In this document: in pieces, positions 29,420 to 38,291 of the stretch
How positions within the stretch are numbered: the first letter of the stretch is position 1
Layout of the letters: each line of letters starts with the position of its first letter
Assembly: GCA_029938115.1 (NCBI GenBank)
Contig: JAPYOP010000004.1
Coordinates: 1 to 49,588 of the forward strand
Reading direction: 5' to 3'
DNA from: Colwellia sp.
GTDB lineage: Bacteria > Pseudomonadota > Gammaproteobacteria > Enterobacterales > Alteromonadaceae
Length of the DNA stretch: 49,588 nt
Position numbers and translations under genes: made by a program
Notes under the pieces: model-generated
Seen by the model: only the letters and a program-made list of their open reading frames with translations
Told to the model about the DNA's origin: nothing
The model's database searches: none

Positions 29420-30855
29420 AAATTAGCTCCAACCTTAATCGCTAGCTTTGGTTTATTCTTTAACCATAACGCCATTTGCTTAGTCACTTTTTTATCAAGA
29501 ATGGGACTCACTTGCATACCCTTTACCGCAGGAAATACATCTGACGTAATAACTTTATCTTGCGCCTTTATTACATTTGAAGTTTTTGGATCGATAAGCA
29601 ATAAATCACCGTGATATTGCAATTTACCTAGGCTAACTCTGCTTAACTTTTCTTCTTCATTAATAATAAAAAGTTGCTTGTCATGTAAAGTGAACCTTGG
29701 AATAGTCAGCATTTTCTTAGGTTTAGCTGCTAGCACTACTTTCATGTACATACCTTCAAGCAAAGGCGGTCTTGCCCCCGGAATAACATGTTTATAACTA
29801 TCGGTAACGCTTACCATAATGCCAACCGTTCTGCTTTTAGGGTCTAAGTTATCACTGAATCGTTCAACTTTTGCATGCCAAGGTTTGAAAACGCCACTTG
29901 GATCTTCAACCATCACCGATAAACCTAGCGATTGTAGAACGTCTTTCATACTAGGTGAGCCTTCATTATTAGCAAACGCCTGAGCATTAAAGTTTTGAGC
30001 AAACAAACGAAATTGCTCTAACGGAAATTGTGCATTAATAATGACTTTATTTAAGCTAAAGGCATCAAACAATTGTCCTGCACTAGATAAACCGCCCGCG
30101 GTAACATATTGATTAAGTTCAGTGTAAACTTCACTTATGCGACCATTAAAAGGCATATTGACCTTAGTTCTAACTAGATCTCGTTGGCTTTTTTCTAATT
30201 TGGCCCTTGAAATATCAAGTTGAGCTTTCATCACTTCGAGTGTTGAAGGCAGAATGGTTTTTTTATTTTCTAGCTGTTGTACTTCTTGTTTTTGTCTTAG
30301 TAGATTTTGCTTTTCTCCATTTAAAGATGATTTTGATACCACCCCTGTTTTACTTAACTTAAGCATGCGAGCATATTCTGCTTCTCTCACCGTTAGTTTT
30401 TCTAGCGCTAAATCTAACTCTAGTTTGTTATTTTCTATCGTTAACCTCATTTCTTGCAGGTTAGCTTTATTGACTAATAAATCAGCTTGCGCTTGCTTTA
30501 ATTGCAATAAATAATCTTTATCATCAATAGTTAAAAGCAAAGTGCCTTGTTCAAATATCTCACCTTTTTTAAGTTTTGGGTGAATATAAGTAATACGCCC
30601 AGAAACTTCAGCTTTTGCTTGTAGTGACACATCAGGTTTTATCACGCCAAAACCAATAATTTCTGGTGCAATTATATGAGATTGCACTTCGACATAATTA
30701 ACCGCAGTGATTAAACTCATCGCGGGTTCATGTTTCATGTTTGGCTGTAATTTTACTATCAAAATCATGATAACTAATCCCAGTACCGCAATAACTGGTA
30801 AAGCATATTTAGTGGCTAAAAATGCTTTTATTTTTTTCTGTGAGAATGTATCCAC
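29416..30855 (-). CDS. RND efflux periplasmic adaptor (membrane-fusion protein)
   Basis: A 479-residue adaptor with an N-terminal membrane anchor (about 15-36), a lipoyl-like half domain (SLQAKAEVSGRITYIHPKLKKG), a long helical hairpin (about 125-215), the second lipoyl half (KVNMPFNGRISEVYTELNQYV), then beta-barrel and membrane-proximal domains. It links the RND permease to an outer-membrane channel. The GTG start (30855) has AGGA 10 bases upstream. It lies 29 bases after tetR and overlaps the permease start, so all three form one operon. Confidence 0.9.
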   Translation of the reverse strand: MDTFSQKKIKAFLATKYALPVIAVLGLVIMILIVKLQPNMKHEPAMSLITAVNYVEVQSHIIAPEIIGFGVIKPDVSLQAKAEVSGRITYIHPKLKKGEIFEQGTLLLTIDDKDYLLQLKQAQADLLVNKANLQEMRLTIENNKLELDLALEKLTVREAEYARMLKLSKTGVVSKSSLNGEKQNLLRQKQEVQQLENKKTILPSTLEVMKAQLDISRAKLEKSQRDLVRTKVNMPFNGRISEVYTELNQYVTAGGLSSAGQLFDAFSLNKVIINAQFPLEQFRLFAQNFNAQAFANNEGSPSMKDVLQSLGLSVMVEDPSGVFKPWHAKVERFSDNLDPKSRTVGIMVSVTDSYKHVIPGARPPLLEGMYMKVVLAAKPKKMLTIPRFTLHDKQLFIINEEEKLSRVSLGKLQYHGDLLLIDPKTSNVIKAQDKVITSDVFPAVKGMQVSPILDKKVTKQMALWLKNKPKLAIKVGANL

Positions 30856-30884
30856 AATTCGTTTTCCTTTCTTGAATTTGCTAG

Positions 30885-31526
30885 TTAGAGCTTACTGTCT
30901 TTAAAGTTATGACAGCCAAACATAAATTGTTGATAAATGTGTTCCGCCCATTCAGGGCTCTGTAATTCTTCGTCACTAATTTGCCATGCTTGTTGGCGAA
31001 TCGATTTATTTATAAAAGGTGTGATGATGATGCTAATCAGTGAAAAGGCAGCATACTTGGCTTTGCGATCATCTTTTATTGAGGTGTTTTTTTTGATCAA
31101 CTGAGGGATGAAACTGGCCATTTTTCTAGGAAAACGATCGATAAAAACATCACTCAAGCTTGAATTTCCCGCTGAAAATTCATTGTGAATTAAACGCGCC
31201 AAACCATTATGCTTATTTAGCATCGCTAAAATAGTCTCTATAAAGGTTTTTATAGGGTTTGCAGAGCTGGCTACAGATTGCATAACAATGAAATGTTTTT
31301 TCGACATTTCATCAAGTAAAGCAATAAACAATCCTTCTTTGTTAGTGAAGCAATAGCTCACCATGGCTGAGTTAACGCCAGAGCGTAAACCAAGCTCTCT
31401 AACAGTGATATTTGAATAAGGTTTTTCTGCAAGCAGCTCTTCTGCCGAAGTTAGTAACTTAGCTTTTTGTATGGCTTGTTTATCGGCATCTATTGGACGC
31501 CCCTTTACTAATGCAGTTTTTTTCAC
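30885..31526 (-). CDS. TetR-family transcriptional regulator
   Basis: A 213-residue regulator. The N-terminal helix-turn-helix (about 22-68) reads SNITVRELGLRSGVNSAMVSYCFTNKEGLF, the usual TetR recognition helix pattern. The C-terminal part is a ligand-binding helical domain. The GTG at 31526 is the only sensible start. It heads the operon with the RND adaptor and permease, and very likely represses it through the 42-bp near-palindrome over its own promoter (31535-31576). Confidence 0.9.
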   Translation of the reverse strand: MKKTALVKGRPIDADKQAIQKAKLLTSAEELLAEKPYSNITVRELGLRSGVNSAMVSYCFTNKEGLFIALLDEMSKKHFIVMQSVASSANPIKTFIETILAMLNKHNGLARLIHNEFSAGNSSLSDVFIDRFPRKMASFIPQLIKKNTSIKDDRKAKYAAFSLISIIITPFINKSIRQQAWQISDEELQSPEWAEHIYQQFMFGCHNFKDSKL

Positions 31527-31534
31527 TCTGATCG

Positions 31535-31576
31535 TTTTACCATTTAACTAATCAATTGATTAATTAAATAGTAAAA
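31535..31576. promoter_or_regulatory. 42-bp near-perfect palindrome, candidate TetR operator
   Basis: Two 21-base arms (centre AATT at 31554-31557) match as inverted copies at 19 of 21 positions: TTTTACCATTTAACTAATC on one side and its counterpart with two T-for-C changes on the other. It covers the -10 hexamer and the likely start site of the tetR-RND operon and ends 9 bases before the tetR GTG. The size would suit two regulator dimers. Confidence 0.72.
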
Positions 31577-31591
31577 GAGTGACTTTAGCAA
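31563..31591 (-). promoter_or_regulatory. sigma-70-like promoter of the tetR-RND operon
   Basis: TTGCTA (31586-31591), a 17-base spacer and TTTAAT (31563-31568) on the minus strand. The -10 lies inside the 42-bp palindrome. Confidence 0.55.
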
Positions 31592-31730
31592 AAATATAGT
31601 TAAAAACAATTTAAAATTAAAATGTAATTATTCATTACGAAGTGATTCATCAAGGCAAAGCAAGAGCTTATTACTCACTTTAAGAGATGATTTTTTGCCC
31701 GCGAATTAGCGCATTGGTATTAGTGTTAAC

Positions 31731-34217
31731 TTAGTCATTGTCTAAAACAGCTTCATAGACCAGCGAGATAACACTGCCATACTTTCCCGTTTCAAATTGT
31801 TTGCCCTTAAATTGATAATCTTTGTCGTCACCTTCAATTTCACTATGACGAGCATTAGTCAGCAAAATAATAGCTAAATCATGCTCAGGATCGATAACAG
31901 TCACTGTACCTGTCCAACCCGTATGACCATATGCTGAGCTGCTTGCATAAGGGCCAAAGTGCCACTTTCTTTCACCATTGTTAGCACGTCGCCAGCCTAA
32001 ACCATACGTGCCATTACCATCATCAGGTTTGGTAAATTGATCGACAACTTTACCTGAAAACAATTGTTTTTCATCATAACCACCGCGATTTAAAAGTACT
32101 TGCGCTAACACAGCTAAGTCTTGTCCTGTTGAAAATAAACCAGCGTGCCCCGCTATTCCAGCAAGCGAGTGGTAGGCTTTTTCATCATGCACCTCTCCTT
32201 GCAATACGTATGTACGAACATTTTCAAAATCTACTCGGTTTCCACGAGTAGTACCGTGTATTTCGGTTGCAGCAAATTGATTTTTTCTAAAGCCTTTTTG
32301 CAATGGGTTAAATAGCGTGTCTTTTAAATTTAAAGGATGATAAATATTATATTCTGCGTATAAATCAAGCGGCATACCTGTGATTTTTTCAATAATCATG
32401 CCTAACAGCATATAATCTGTATCACTATACATTCGCTTAGTAGAACGGCCGACAGCAAAAGGCACCTTAGTTAAAATTAGCTCTTTTGTACGCTTAGCAT
32501 TTTGAGAGAAAAAAGCGGTACCTAAGTGATTGTCTCGGGTAAAAAACTTAACTTGTGGCGAGTAACCTGCATTATGGGTAAGAATGTCTTTTACTGTGCG
32601 TAAATCGCGCCCCGCACCACGATAATTAGGGAGATAATGACTTATCGGTAAGCTGACATTTAATTTACCATCACTCACTAACTTCATTAAGGCAAAGTTT
32701 GTAGCAAACATTTTGGTATTTGAAGCAATATCAAACAAAGTGATAGTCGACATTTTTACAGGGGCGGTAAGTAATTCACCACCATCAGCAAATTTTCTAG
32801 CATAACCATAAGCGCTATTTTTAATTATTTTTCCATCTTTAACTACAACTAATACCGCGCCAGGAAAACCATTTTCAACATCATCATTAATTAGCGTATC
32901 AACTTTAGTAAAGCTTTGCTGATGCCTTTCGCTGATATTTTTTAAACGAGGAAAAGGAATAGTAACATTTAAGCTGGCACCTTCAGGTAACACGTTTTCT
33001 ATTTTAAAAGTATTATCGCCATTTTTTGTGCGTTTTTTTAAACTATATTGATAAGTATTATACGCTTGCAAAGGCTGTGCTATATTAAGTTTCTCTCCAT
33101 TAATAAATATGTCCGCCGATATTGCATCTTGATTATTGATAATAATTTCACCACGCCCTCGGTAACTTTTAAATACCGCGCGATCATTAACTAGCGCTCG
33201 GTTACTGCGTGTTTGCTGCGGGAAGCTTTCATCAATTTGCCCTTTTTTATGCACCCATTGTTGAGTTGAAGCTGTTGAGGTTAGTTCATTTTGATATCGA
33301 GTTAATAATATTTTTGAGCCTTTAGGCATATACTTTTCTAGCAGTGCGAATAAGGTAGCTGTAGTTTGCTCATCGATACGATCAGTAATTTTCCATGGGA
33401 TAAAGTGAGTTTGAAAAGCATGCAATACCGATTGAGTTTGGCGGTCTAACTCGCCCGTTTCGACAATACCATAACCGTAACTTTTCAGTGCTTTTTGCAC
33501 TAAGCCTATATGAGGTTTTTGTTGATCAAAAAGTTGCCAATACTTAAGCACAGTTTCTTTTTCATACCATGCTCCAATGCCAGATTGATAGAGTTGATAC
33601 CAAGGAAAGCGAGGACCAGGATCACTCTTTCTCAAAGGAGCGATATCACTATGGCCAACAATATTAGTTGGTGTAATATCAGGGTTATTCTTTAAAATCT
33701 CTTTCGAAAGCTCAATGAGTAATGCTATTTGCTTAGGATCATAATCAGGAAAAAAGCACATTTGTCCTTGGGCAATATCTTGACCGCGTACTCGTTCGGT
33801 TTTATCTTTAGCTAAACGTTCGCATTTAGGTACGTTAACTATCTCTATGCCAATTGACTGATCATTAACCGCCCTTCTTCCCTGCCAATAACTACTGCCT
33901 GCATGCCAAGCCCTCTCATCTTCATTGACAAGCTTAAGTACCTTTAAATTGTCTTCAAGATAGCTTTTATCATGGCTTTCAGGCAATAAATAATGGGAGC
34001 TAACGCCACCTTTATTAACTAACTCACGCACAGAGCCTTGGTAATCCTCAGCAGTAGAATGCATGACTAAAAACTTGATACGCTGACCGTAGTTTTTAGA
34101 ATGCATATTTTCCACAGGCAAGGTGGTTGATGTGCAACTGGTTAGCAGCACACAAGCAGATAACAGCGCTGATTTAAAAAGTTTTTTAGTTAAAGCATTC
34201 GTCACAAATTTACTCAT
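31731..34217 (-). CDS. lipoprotein fusing an N-acetylmuramoyl-L-alanine amidase to a YfeW-like serine hydrolase
   Basis: An 828-residue outer-membrane-type lipoprotein (lipobox LTSC, Cys28, next residue Thr). Residues about 40-215 are an Amidase_2 (AmiD-like) domain with zinc ligands His53, His189 and Asp199 in GHSDIAPLRKSDPG. About 235-295 is a peptidoglycan-binding helical domain. About 430-828 is a beta-lactamase/PBP4B-like domain with SxxK (Ser499-Lys502, SNTK), YSD (Tyr597) and HTG (His765). It should cut stem peptides from MurNAc and may process the peptides or amino sugars further. It follows the D-lactate dehydrogenase gene by 48 bases in one operon. In E. coli the separate serine hydrolase gene yfeW sits beside murQP, which supports the context. 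Confidence 0.88.
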   Translation of the reverse strand: MSKFVTNALTKKLFKSALLSACVLLTSCTSTTLPVENMHSKNYGQRIKFLVMHSTAEDYQGSVRELVNKGGVSSHYLLPESHDKSYLEDNLKVLKLVNEDERAWHAGSSYWQGRRAVNDQSIGIEIVNVPKCERLAKDKTERVRGQDIAQGQMCFFPDYDPKQIALLIELSKEILKNNPDITPTNIVGHSDIAPLRKSDPGPRFPWYQLYQSGIGAWYEKETVLKYWQLFDQQKPHIGLVQKALKSYGYGIVETGELDRQTQSVLHAFQTHFIPWKITDRIDEQTTATLFALLEKYMPKGSKILLTRYQNELTSTASTQQWVHKKGQIDESFPQQTRSNRALVNDRAVFKSYRGRGEIIINNQDAISADIFINGEKLNIAQPLQAYNTYQYSLKKRTKNGDNTFKIENVLPEGASLNVTIPFPRLKNISERHQQSFTKVDTLINDDVENGFPGAVLVVVKDGKIIKNSAYGYARKFADGGELLTAPVKMSTITLFDIASNTKMFATNFALMKLVSDGKLNVSLPISHYLPNYRGAGRDLRTVKDILTHNAGYSPQVKFFTRDNHLGTAFFSQNAKRTKELILTKVPFAVGRSTKRMYSDTDYMLLGMIIEKITGMPLDLYAEYNIYHPLNLKDTLFNPLQKGFRKNQFAATEIHGTTRGNRVDFENVRTYVLQGEVHDEKAYHSLAGIAGHAGLFSTGQDLAVLAQVLLNRGGYDEKQLFSGKVVDQFTKPDDGNGTYGLGWRRANNGERKWHFGPYASSSAYGHTGWTGTVTVIDPEHDLAIILLTNARHSEIEGDDKDYQFKGKQFETGKYGSVISLVYEAVLDND

Positions 34218-34265
34218 CTTTATATCATTTTATATTTGTTGTCACTTCACAGTTTATACACAAAC

Positions 34266-37187
34266 TCAAGATAAGTTGTGAAAATTAAAAGTAAATTCAT
34301 TTTTGAAATTTGAAACTTTTGAGCAACTCAATTGATCAAGCAAATACAATACCGATTGATAAGAGATGCCTGATTGTTCGGATAAGCCAATTTCACAGGT
34401 TCGGCTATTACTCAATCCTCTACTACAATTATTTGGCACCTGCGCTTTTAATGGCGCCAATGCTGCTTTATTTAATTCGGGGAGATAAAAACCTTTATCT
34501 CCGGCAAAACCACAGCAGTAAATATCTTTAGGAACAATAATATTGTTACTACAAGCTTGTGCTAATTCATGTAAAAATGTCCCTTCATCCATTTTTTTAC
34601 TGCTACAAGTGATATGCAACATAAAGCTTTCATCGGTTTTATTAACGGCTAATTTACAGACTACTTGCTCGGCTATAAATTGAGTGACTTCAATAATGTT
34701 AGCAGCCTTATTATCATCTTCTTTTTCTTGTAAGGTCAGCGCACAAGGGCTGGCATCCGTTATTACTGGCCACCTTCCTTGTTCTGAATATTGTTCAATA
34801 ACATCAATAAACTCTTGTTTTTTTGCGTTAGCGGTATCGTTCAAGCCTTTAGACTGCCATGGCATACCACAACAAAGCTTGTTAGCTTGGGGCGGAATAA
34901 TAACTTCGATATTTGCTTTATTTAATAAAGAGATAATCACTTCTTGGATGGCACGCTTATCTTGTGCTTTATTGTCAGCGGCAAAAATTCGATTGCCACA
35001 AGCGGGAATATAAACCACTTTATCGACAAACTTTTTACTGTTATAAATTACCGAGGCTGATTTAGCGCCTGCGGGCCAAGCTTTATACCATTTAGGGATT
35101 AAGTTTCCCGACACTTTACTTATTGCTGACAAGGTGTGAGACATCGCTTTATCGCCAACAACCTTATTTGCCAGTTGCATGGAATTTAAACCAAACTTGG
35201 CGATTGTGCTGACACCACTAAATTTTTTAGCAATACTTTGGCTGACCTTACCATCAGTATTTGTCTTTGCTCTTAAGTCATTAATAAACAAACCTGTATC
35301 TATGCCTACAGGACATTGTTGACCACAAAGCCCTGTAGCTGCACAGCTATCAATGCCAAAATATTGATAATCTTTCTCTAACGTATCTAACTCTTTTTGC
35401 TGCTCTTTTGAGATGGTGCTAGCTTGACGCTTTTGTTGTAACAAAGATATTTGTCGCCACACGGCAATACGTTGTCTTGGTGAGAGTGTTAAGGTTAGCG
35501 ACGGACAAACTGATTCACAAAAACCACACTCAATGCATTTATCAATCATTGAATCAGCAGAAGCATCATTGGCTTTTGCCATAACCTTTAAATTTTTGAT
35601 ATGCGCTTTATCATCATCATTAATAAGAACACCAGGGTTTAAAATGCCTTGAGGATCAAATAATTGTTTTAGCTTTTTCATAACTAAATAAAGTTCACTG
35701 CCCCACTCCATTTCAACAAAAGGAGCCATATTTCGCCCCGTGCCATGCTCTGCTTTTAATGAACCTTGATAATCAATCGCAATCATTTTAGCAACCGCGT
35801 TCATAAACAGATGATAACGATCAATTTCAACTTTGGTTTCAAAAGCTTGAGTGAAAACAAAGTGCAAATTACCCGCTAAAGCGTGGCCAAAAATAATAGC
35901 CTCATCATAGCCAAACTGATTAAATAACTGATGTAACTGTTTAACCGCTTGAGCAAGCCGAGTAACAGGTACTGCGACATCTTCAATAACAACAGTGGTA
36001 CCTGAAGCACGAACAGCGCCCACCGCAGGAAACATGCCTTTTCGTATTTTCCATAAACTGGCAATGATAAGTTCACTTTGAGTAAAAGCCTGTTCAGCAA
36101 CCATACTGTTTTCAAGCACAGCGATATGACTATTTAACTTTTCTTTAAACTGTGACAATTGAGTTTGAGAATCTGCGCTAAATTCTATTAATAAGGCTGT
36201 ACATTCTTCTGGTAAATCCTCTGGTAAATCAACCAAGGTACGCACTTGTCCAATTACAGAGTTTAGCGCTCTAGCATCCATAATCTCTACGGCATCGACA
36301 GCTTCATTAGCTAACTCACTCACTAGCTGACATGCTGTTTTCATTTTATCAAATATATAAAAACCGGCCATTTTGTAGGGAAGAATTTTGACTGTGTTGT
36401 AGGTGATCTCGCTAATAAAAGCTAAGGTGCCTTCTGAGCCAATCATTAAATGACTAATGATGTCTATTGGATTTTGATAATCTAATAAAGCATTAATGCC
36501 ATAACCTGTGGTATTTTTTAATCTATATTTGTGCTGAATTTTTTTAACTAAATTGGGCTGAGCTTTAATATCTGCAACAATTGACATTAAAGCGTCAACA
36601 AAATCGCTGTGGCTTGATAAAAACTTCTGCCATGAGTTTTCATTGCCCGTATCTAATTGACTACCATCAGCAAAAATCAGCTTTATGTTAGCTAAAGTAT
36701 GATAACTATTATCTTTAACACCGCAACACATCCCTGAGGCATTATTAGCTGCAATCCCACCAATTTTACAACTGTTAATTGAGGCTGGATCAGGTCCTAT
36801 TTTACGAGAATATGATGATAAAGCTTGATTGGCATGTGCGCCAATCACACCGGGTTGTAAGGTAACTTGTTTGCCTTGGTTATGAATATCGATGTTGTTC
36901 CAAGCCGTTGATAGAACAATCAGCACAGAATCAGTAATAGCTTGACCTGACAAGCTTGTGCCCGCTGCTCGAAATGTAACGGGCAACTTATATTGTGCAG
37001 CTAGCTTTAGTGTTTGTGTTAATTGATGTTTATTCTCAACTCTTAGTACCAATTTAGGCACTAAACGATAAAAACTTGCATCACCACCATAGGCAAACCG
37101 TTGAATATAGCGCGTGATGATATTTTCAGGTGTGAGCACATTTTCAATTTCATGATGAAATTGGGTAAAACTAACTGAGGCATTCAT
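34266..37187 (-). CDS. FAD/Fe-S D-lactate dehydrogenase (Dld-II type)
   Basis: A 973-residue membrane-associated oxidoreductase. The FAD-binding (PCMH) domain occupies about 38-270 (RAAGTSLSGQA, CKIGGIAANNASGMCCG). The FAD-linked oxidase C-terminal domain spans about 275-525 and contains HALAGNLHF and AEHGTGRN. Two [4Fe-4S] ferredoxin clusters follow (C551, C554, C557, C561 and C615, C621, C625), then two CCG domains ending in CCGFAGDKG. This architecture matches Shewanella-type Dld-II, which oxidises D-lactate and passes electrons to the quinone pool. D-lactate is exactly the by-product of MurQ, encoded nearby. It is divergent from the RpiR regulator. Confidence 0.88.
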   Translation of the reverse strand: MNASVSFTQFHHEIENVLTPENIITRYIQRFAYGGDASFYRLVPKLVLRVENKHQLTQTLKLAAQYKLPVTFRAAGTSLSGQAITDSVLIVLSTAWNNIDIHNQGKQVTLQPGVIGAHANQALSSYSRKIGPDPASINSCKIGGIAANNASGMCCGVKDNSYHTLANIKLIFADGSQLDTGNENSWQKFLSSHSDFVDALMSIVADIKAQPNLVKKIQHKYRLKNTTGYGINALLDYQNPIDIISHLMIGSEGTLAFISEITYNTVKILPYKMAGFYIFDKMKTACQLVSELANEAVDAVEIMDARALNSVIGQVRTLVDLPEDLPEECTALLIEFSADSQTQLSQFKEKLNSHIAVLENSMVAEQAFTQSELIIASLWKIRKGMFPAVGAVRASGTTVVIEDVAVPVTRLAQAVKQLHQLFNQFGYDEAIIFGHALAGNLHFVFTQAFETKVEIDRYHLFMNAVAKMIAIDYQGSLKAEHGTGRNMAPFVEMEWGSELYLVMKKLKQLFDPQGILNPGVLINDDDKAHIKNLKVMAKANDASADSMIDKCIECGFCESVCPSLTLTLSPRQRIAVWRQISLLQQKRQASTISKEQQKELDTLEKDYQYFGIDSCAATGLCGQQCPVGIDTGLFINDLRAKTNTDGKVSQSIAKKFSGVSTIAKFGLNSMQLANKVVGDKAMSHTLSAISKVSGNLIPKWYKAWPAGAKSASVIYNSKKFVDKVVYIPACGNRIFAADNKAQDKRAIQEVIISLLNKANIEVIIPPQANKLCCGMPWQSKGLNDTANAKKQEFIDVIEQYSEQGRWPVITDASPCALTLQEKEDDNKAANIIEVTQFIAEQVVCKLAVNKTDESFMLHITCSSKKMDEGTFLHELAQACSNNIIVPKDIYCCGFAGDKGFYLPELNKAALAPLKAQVPNNCSRGLSNSRTCEIGLSEQSGISYQSVLYLLDQLSCSKVSNFKNEFTFNFHNLS

Positions 37188-37404
37188 GATGGGCTTAACA
37201 TCCTAAAATAATTAATTTTCACCAAACAAGACAAATTTTTTATTACATTTAACTATGGTTTGACAAATATTTAAACAAAAAACAACGGTTTTTCTATCTT
37301 AACACTAGATTAACTTCACAAATTAATGATATAAACTAACTTATAAAAGTAAAATAAATTATTAGCAATTAACGCTTAACAACTTAATATAGCAACAGGT
37401 TTAT

Positions 37405-38274
37405 ATGTCTACATTTACTAAAATTAAAGCCATCAAAGATTCTTTGTCACATAGTGAAGGAAAATTAGCTGACTTTATTCTTAATTCACCCAATGCCATT
37501 AGGGAACTTTCCTCTCAAGAACTGGCAAATGTTGCAGGTGTAAGCCAGTCTAGCGTTGTTAAGTTTACTCAAAAATTAGGATACAAAGGTTATCCTACTT
37601 TTAAATTAGCGGTTATGGATGCCCTTAACAGTGAGGCCCTTAACAGCGAACATAATAATGAGCATTTGCATGGAAAAATAACCTTAAGCGATTCTTTAGA
37701 GCAACTAGCGGCAAAACTACTTAGTAGTAAAGTTTCAGTGCTCAACGAAACTAAAAACCTTAATGAAGCAAAACCAATTGAAGATGCGGTAAACTTAATA
37801 AAGTCAGCTAAGCGAATTCTTATTTGTGGCTTAGGTGGCTCTGCTCTTGTTGGTTATGACTTCTCTTATAAATTACAAAAAATTGGTTATTGCGCTATTG
37901 CTAATTCAGACTCTCATGCCCAACTTGCATTAGCGGCAACCTTTAGTAAAGACGATTTAGTCTTTGCTATTAGTGAATCAGGTCAGACCCATGAAGTAAT
38001 ACAAATTTGCAATCAAGCAAAACAGTGTGGCGCAAGTATTATTTCACTAACAAAGTATGGTAAAACTCAAGTGTCCGATCATGCTAATGTTAAACTTTAC
38101 TCCGTTGCAGAAGCTGAATCTTTACGTTTATCCTCTATTCTTGCCCGAACAGCGCAAGAGTTTATCATTGATATTTTATTTATAGCGATCACTCAGTCCT
38201 CAAGACAAAGTAGAAAATTGCTAGAAAAAACTAATGCTATTGTTTCTGACTTTAGAAGTACAACTGAGCGATAA
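37405..38274 (+). CDS. MurR-like RpiR-family transcriptional regulator
   Basis: A 289-residue regulator with an N-terminal RpiR helix-turn-helix (about 1-77: LSSQELANVAGVSQSSVVKFTQKLGYKGYPTFK) and a C-terminal SIS sugar-phosphate-binding domain (about 125-260: ILICGLGGSALVGYDFSYKLQKIG). It lies between the D-lactate dehydrogenase (divergent, 217-base gap) and the namZ-like gene (convergent, 17 bases). E. coli MurR of the same family senses MurNAc-6-P. Here it most likely controls both flanking transcripts. No repeated operator could be picked out by eye. Confidence 0.85.
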   Translation: MSTFTKIKAIKDSLSHSEGKLADFILNSPNAIRELSSQELANVAGVSQSSVVKFTQKLGYKGYPTFKLAVMDALNSEALNSEHNNEHLHGKITLSDSLEQLAAKLLSSKVSVLNETKNLNEAKPIEDAVNLIKSAKRILICGLGGSALVGYDFSYKLQKIGYCAIANSDSHAQLALAATFSKDDLVFAISESGQTHEVIQICNQAKQCGASIISLTKYGKTQVSDHANVKLYSVAEAESLRLSSILARTAQEFIIDILFIAITQSSRQSRKLLEKTNAIVSDFRSTTER

Positions 38275-38291
38275 ACTAACTTTAACCTTTA

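Noticed and set aside
37188..37404. Shared MurR-type operator upstream of the D-lactate dehydrogenase/regulator and murQ/alr
   Set aside because: Compared this gap with 40537-40732 by eye; only AT-rich weak symmetry (for example GAAATATATTATTC near 40594) and no common motif.
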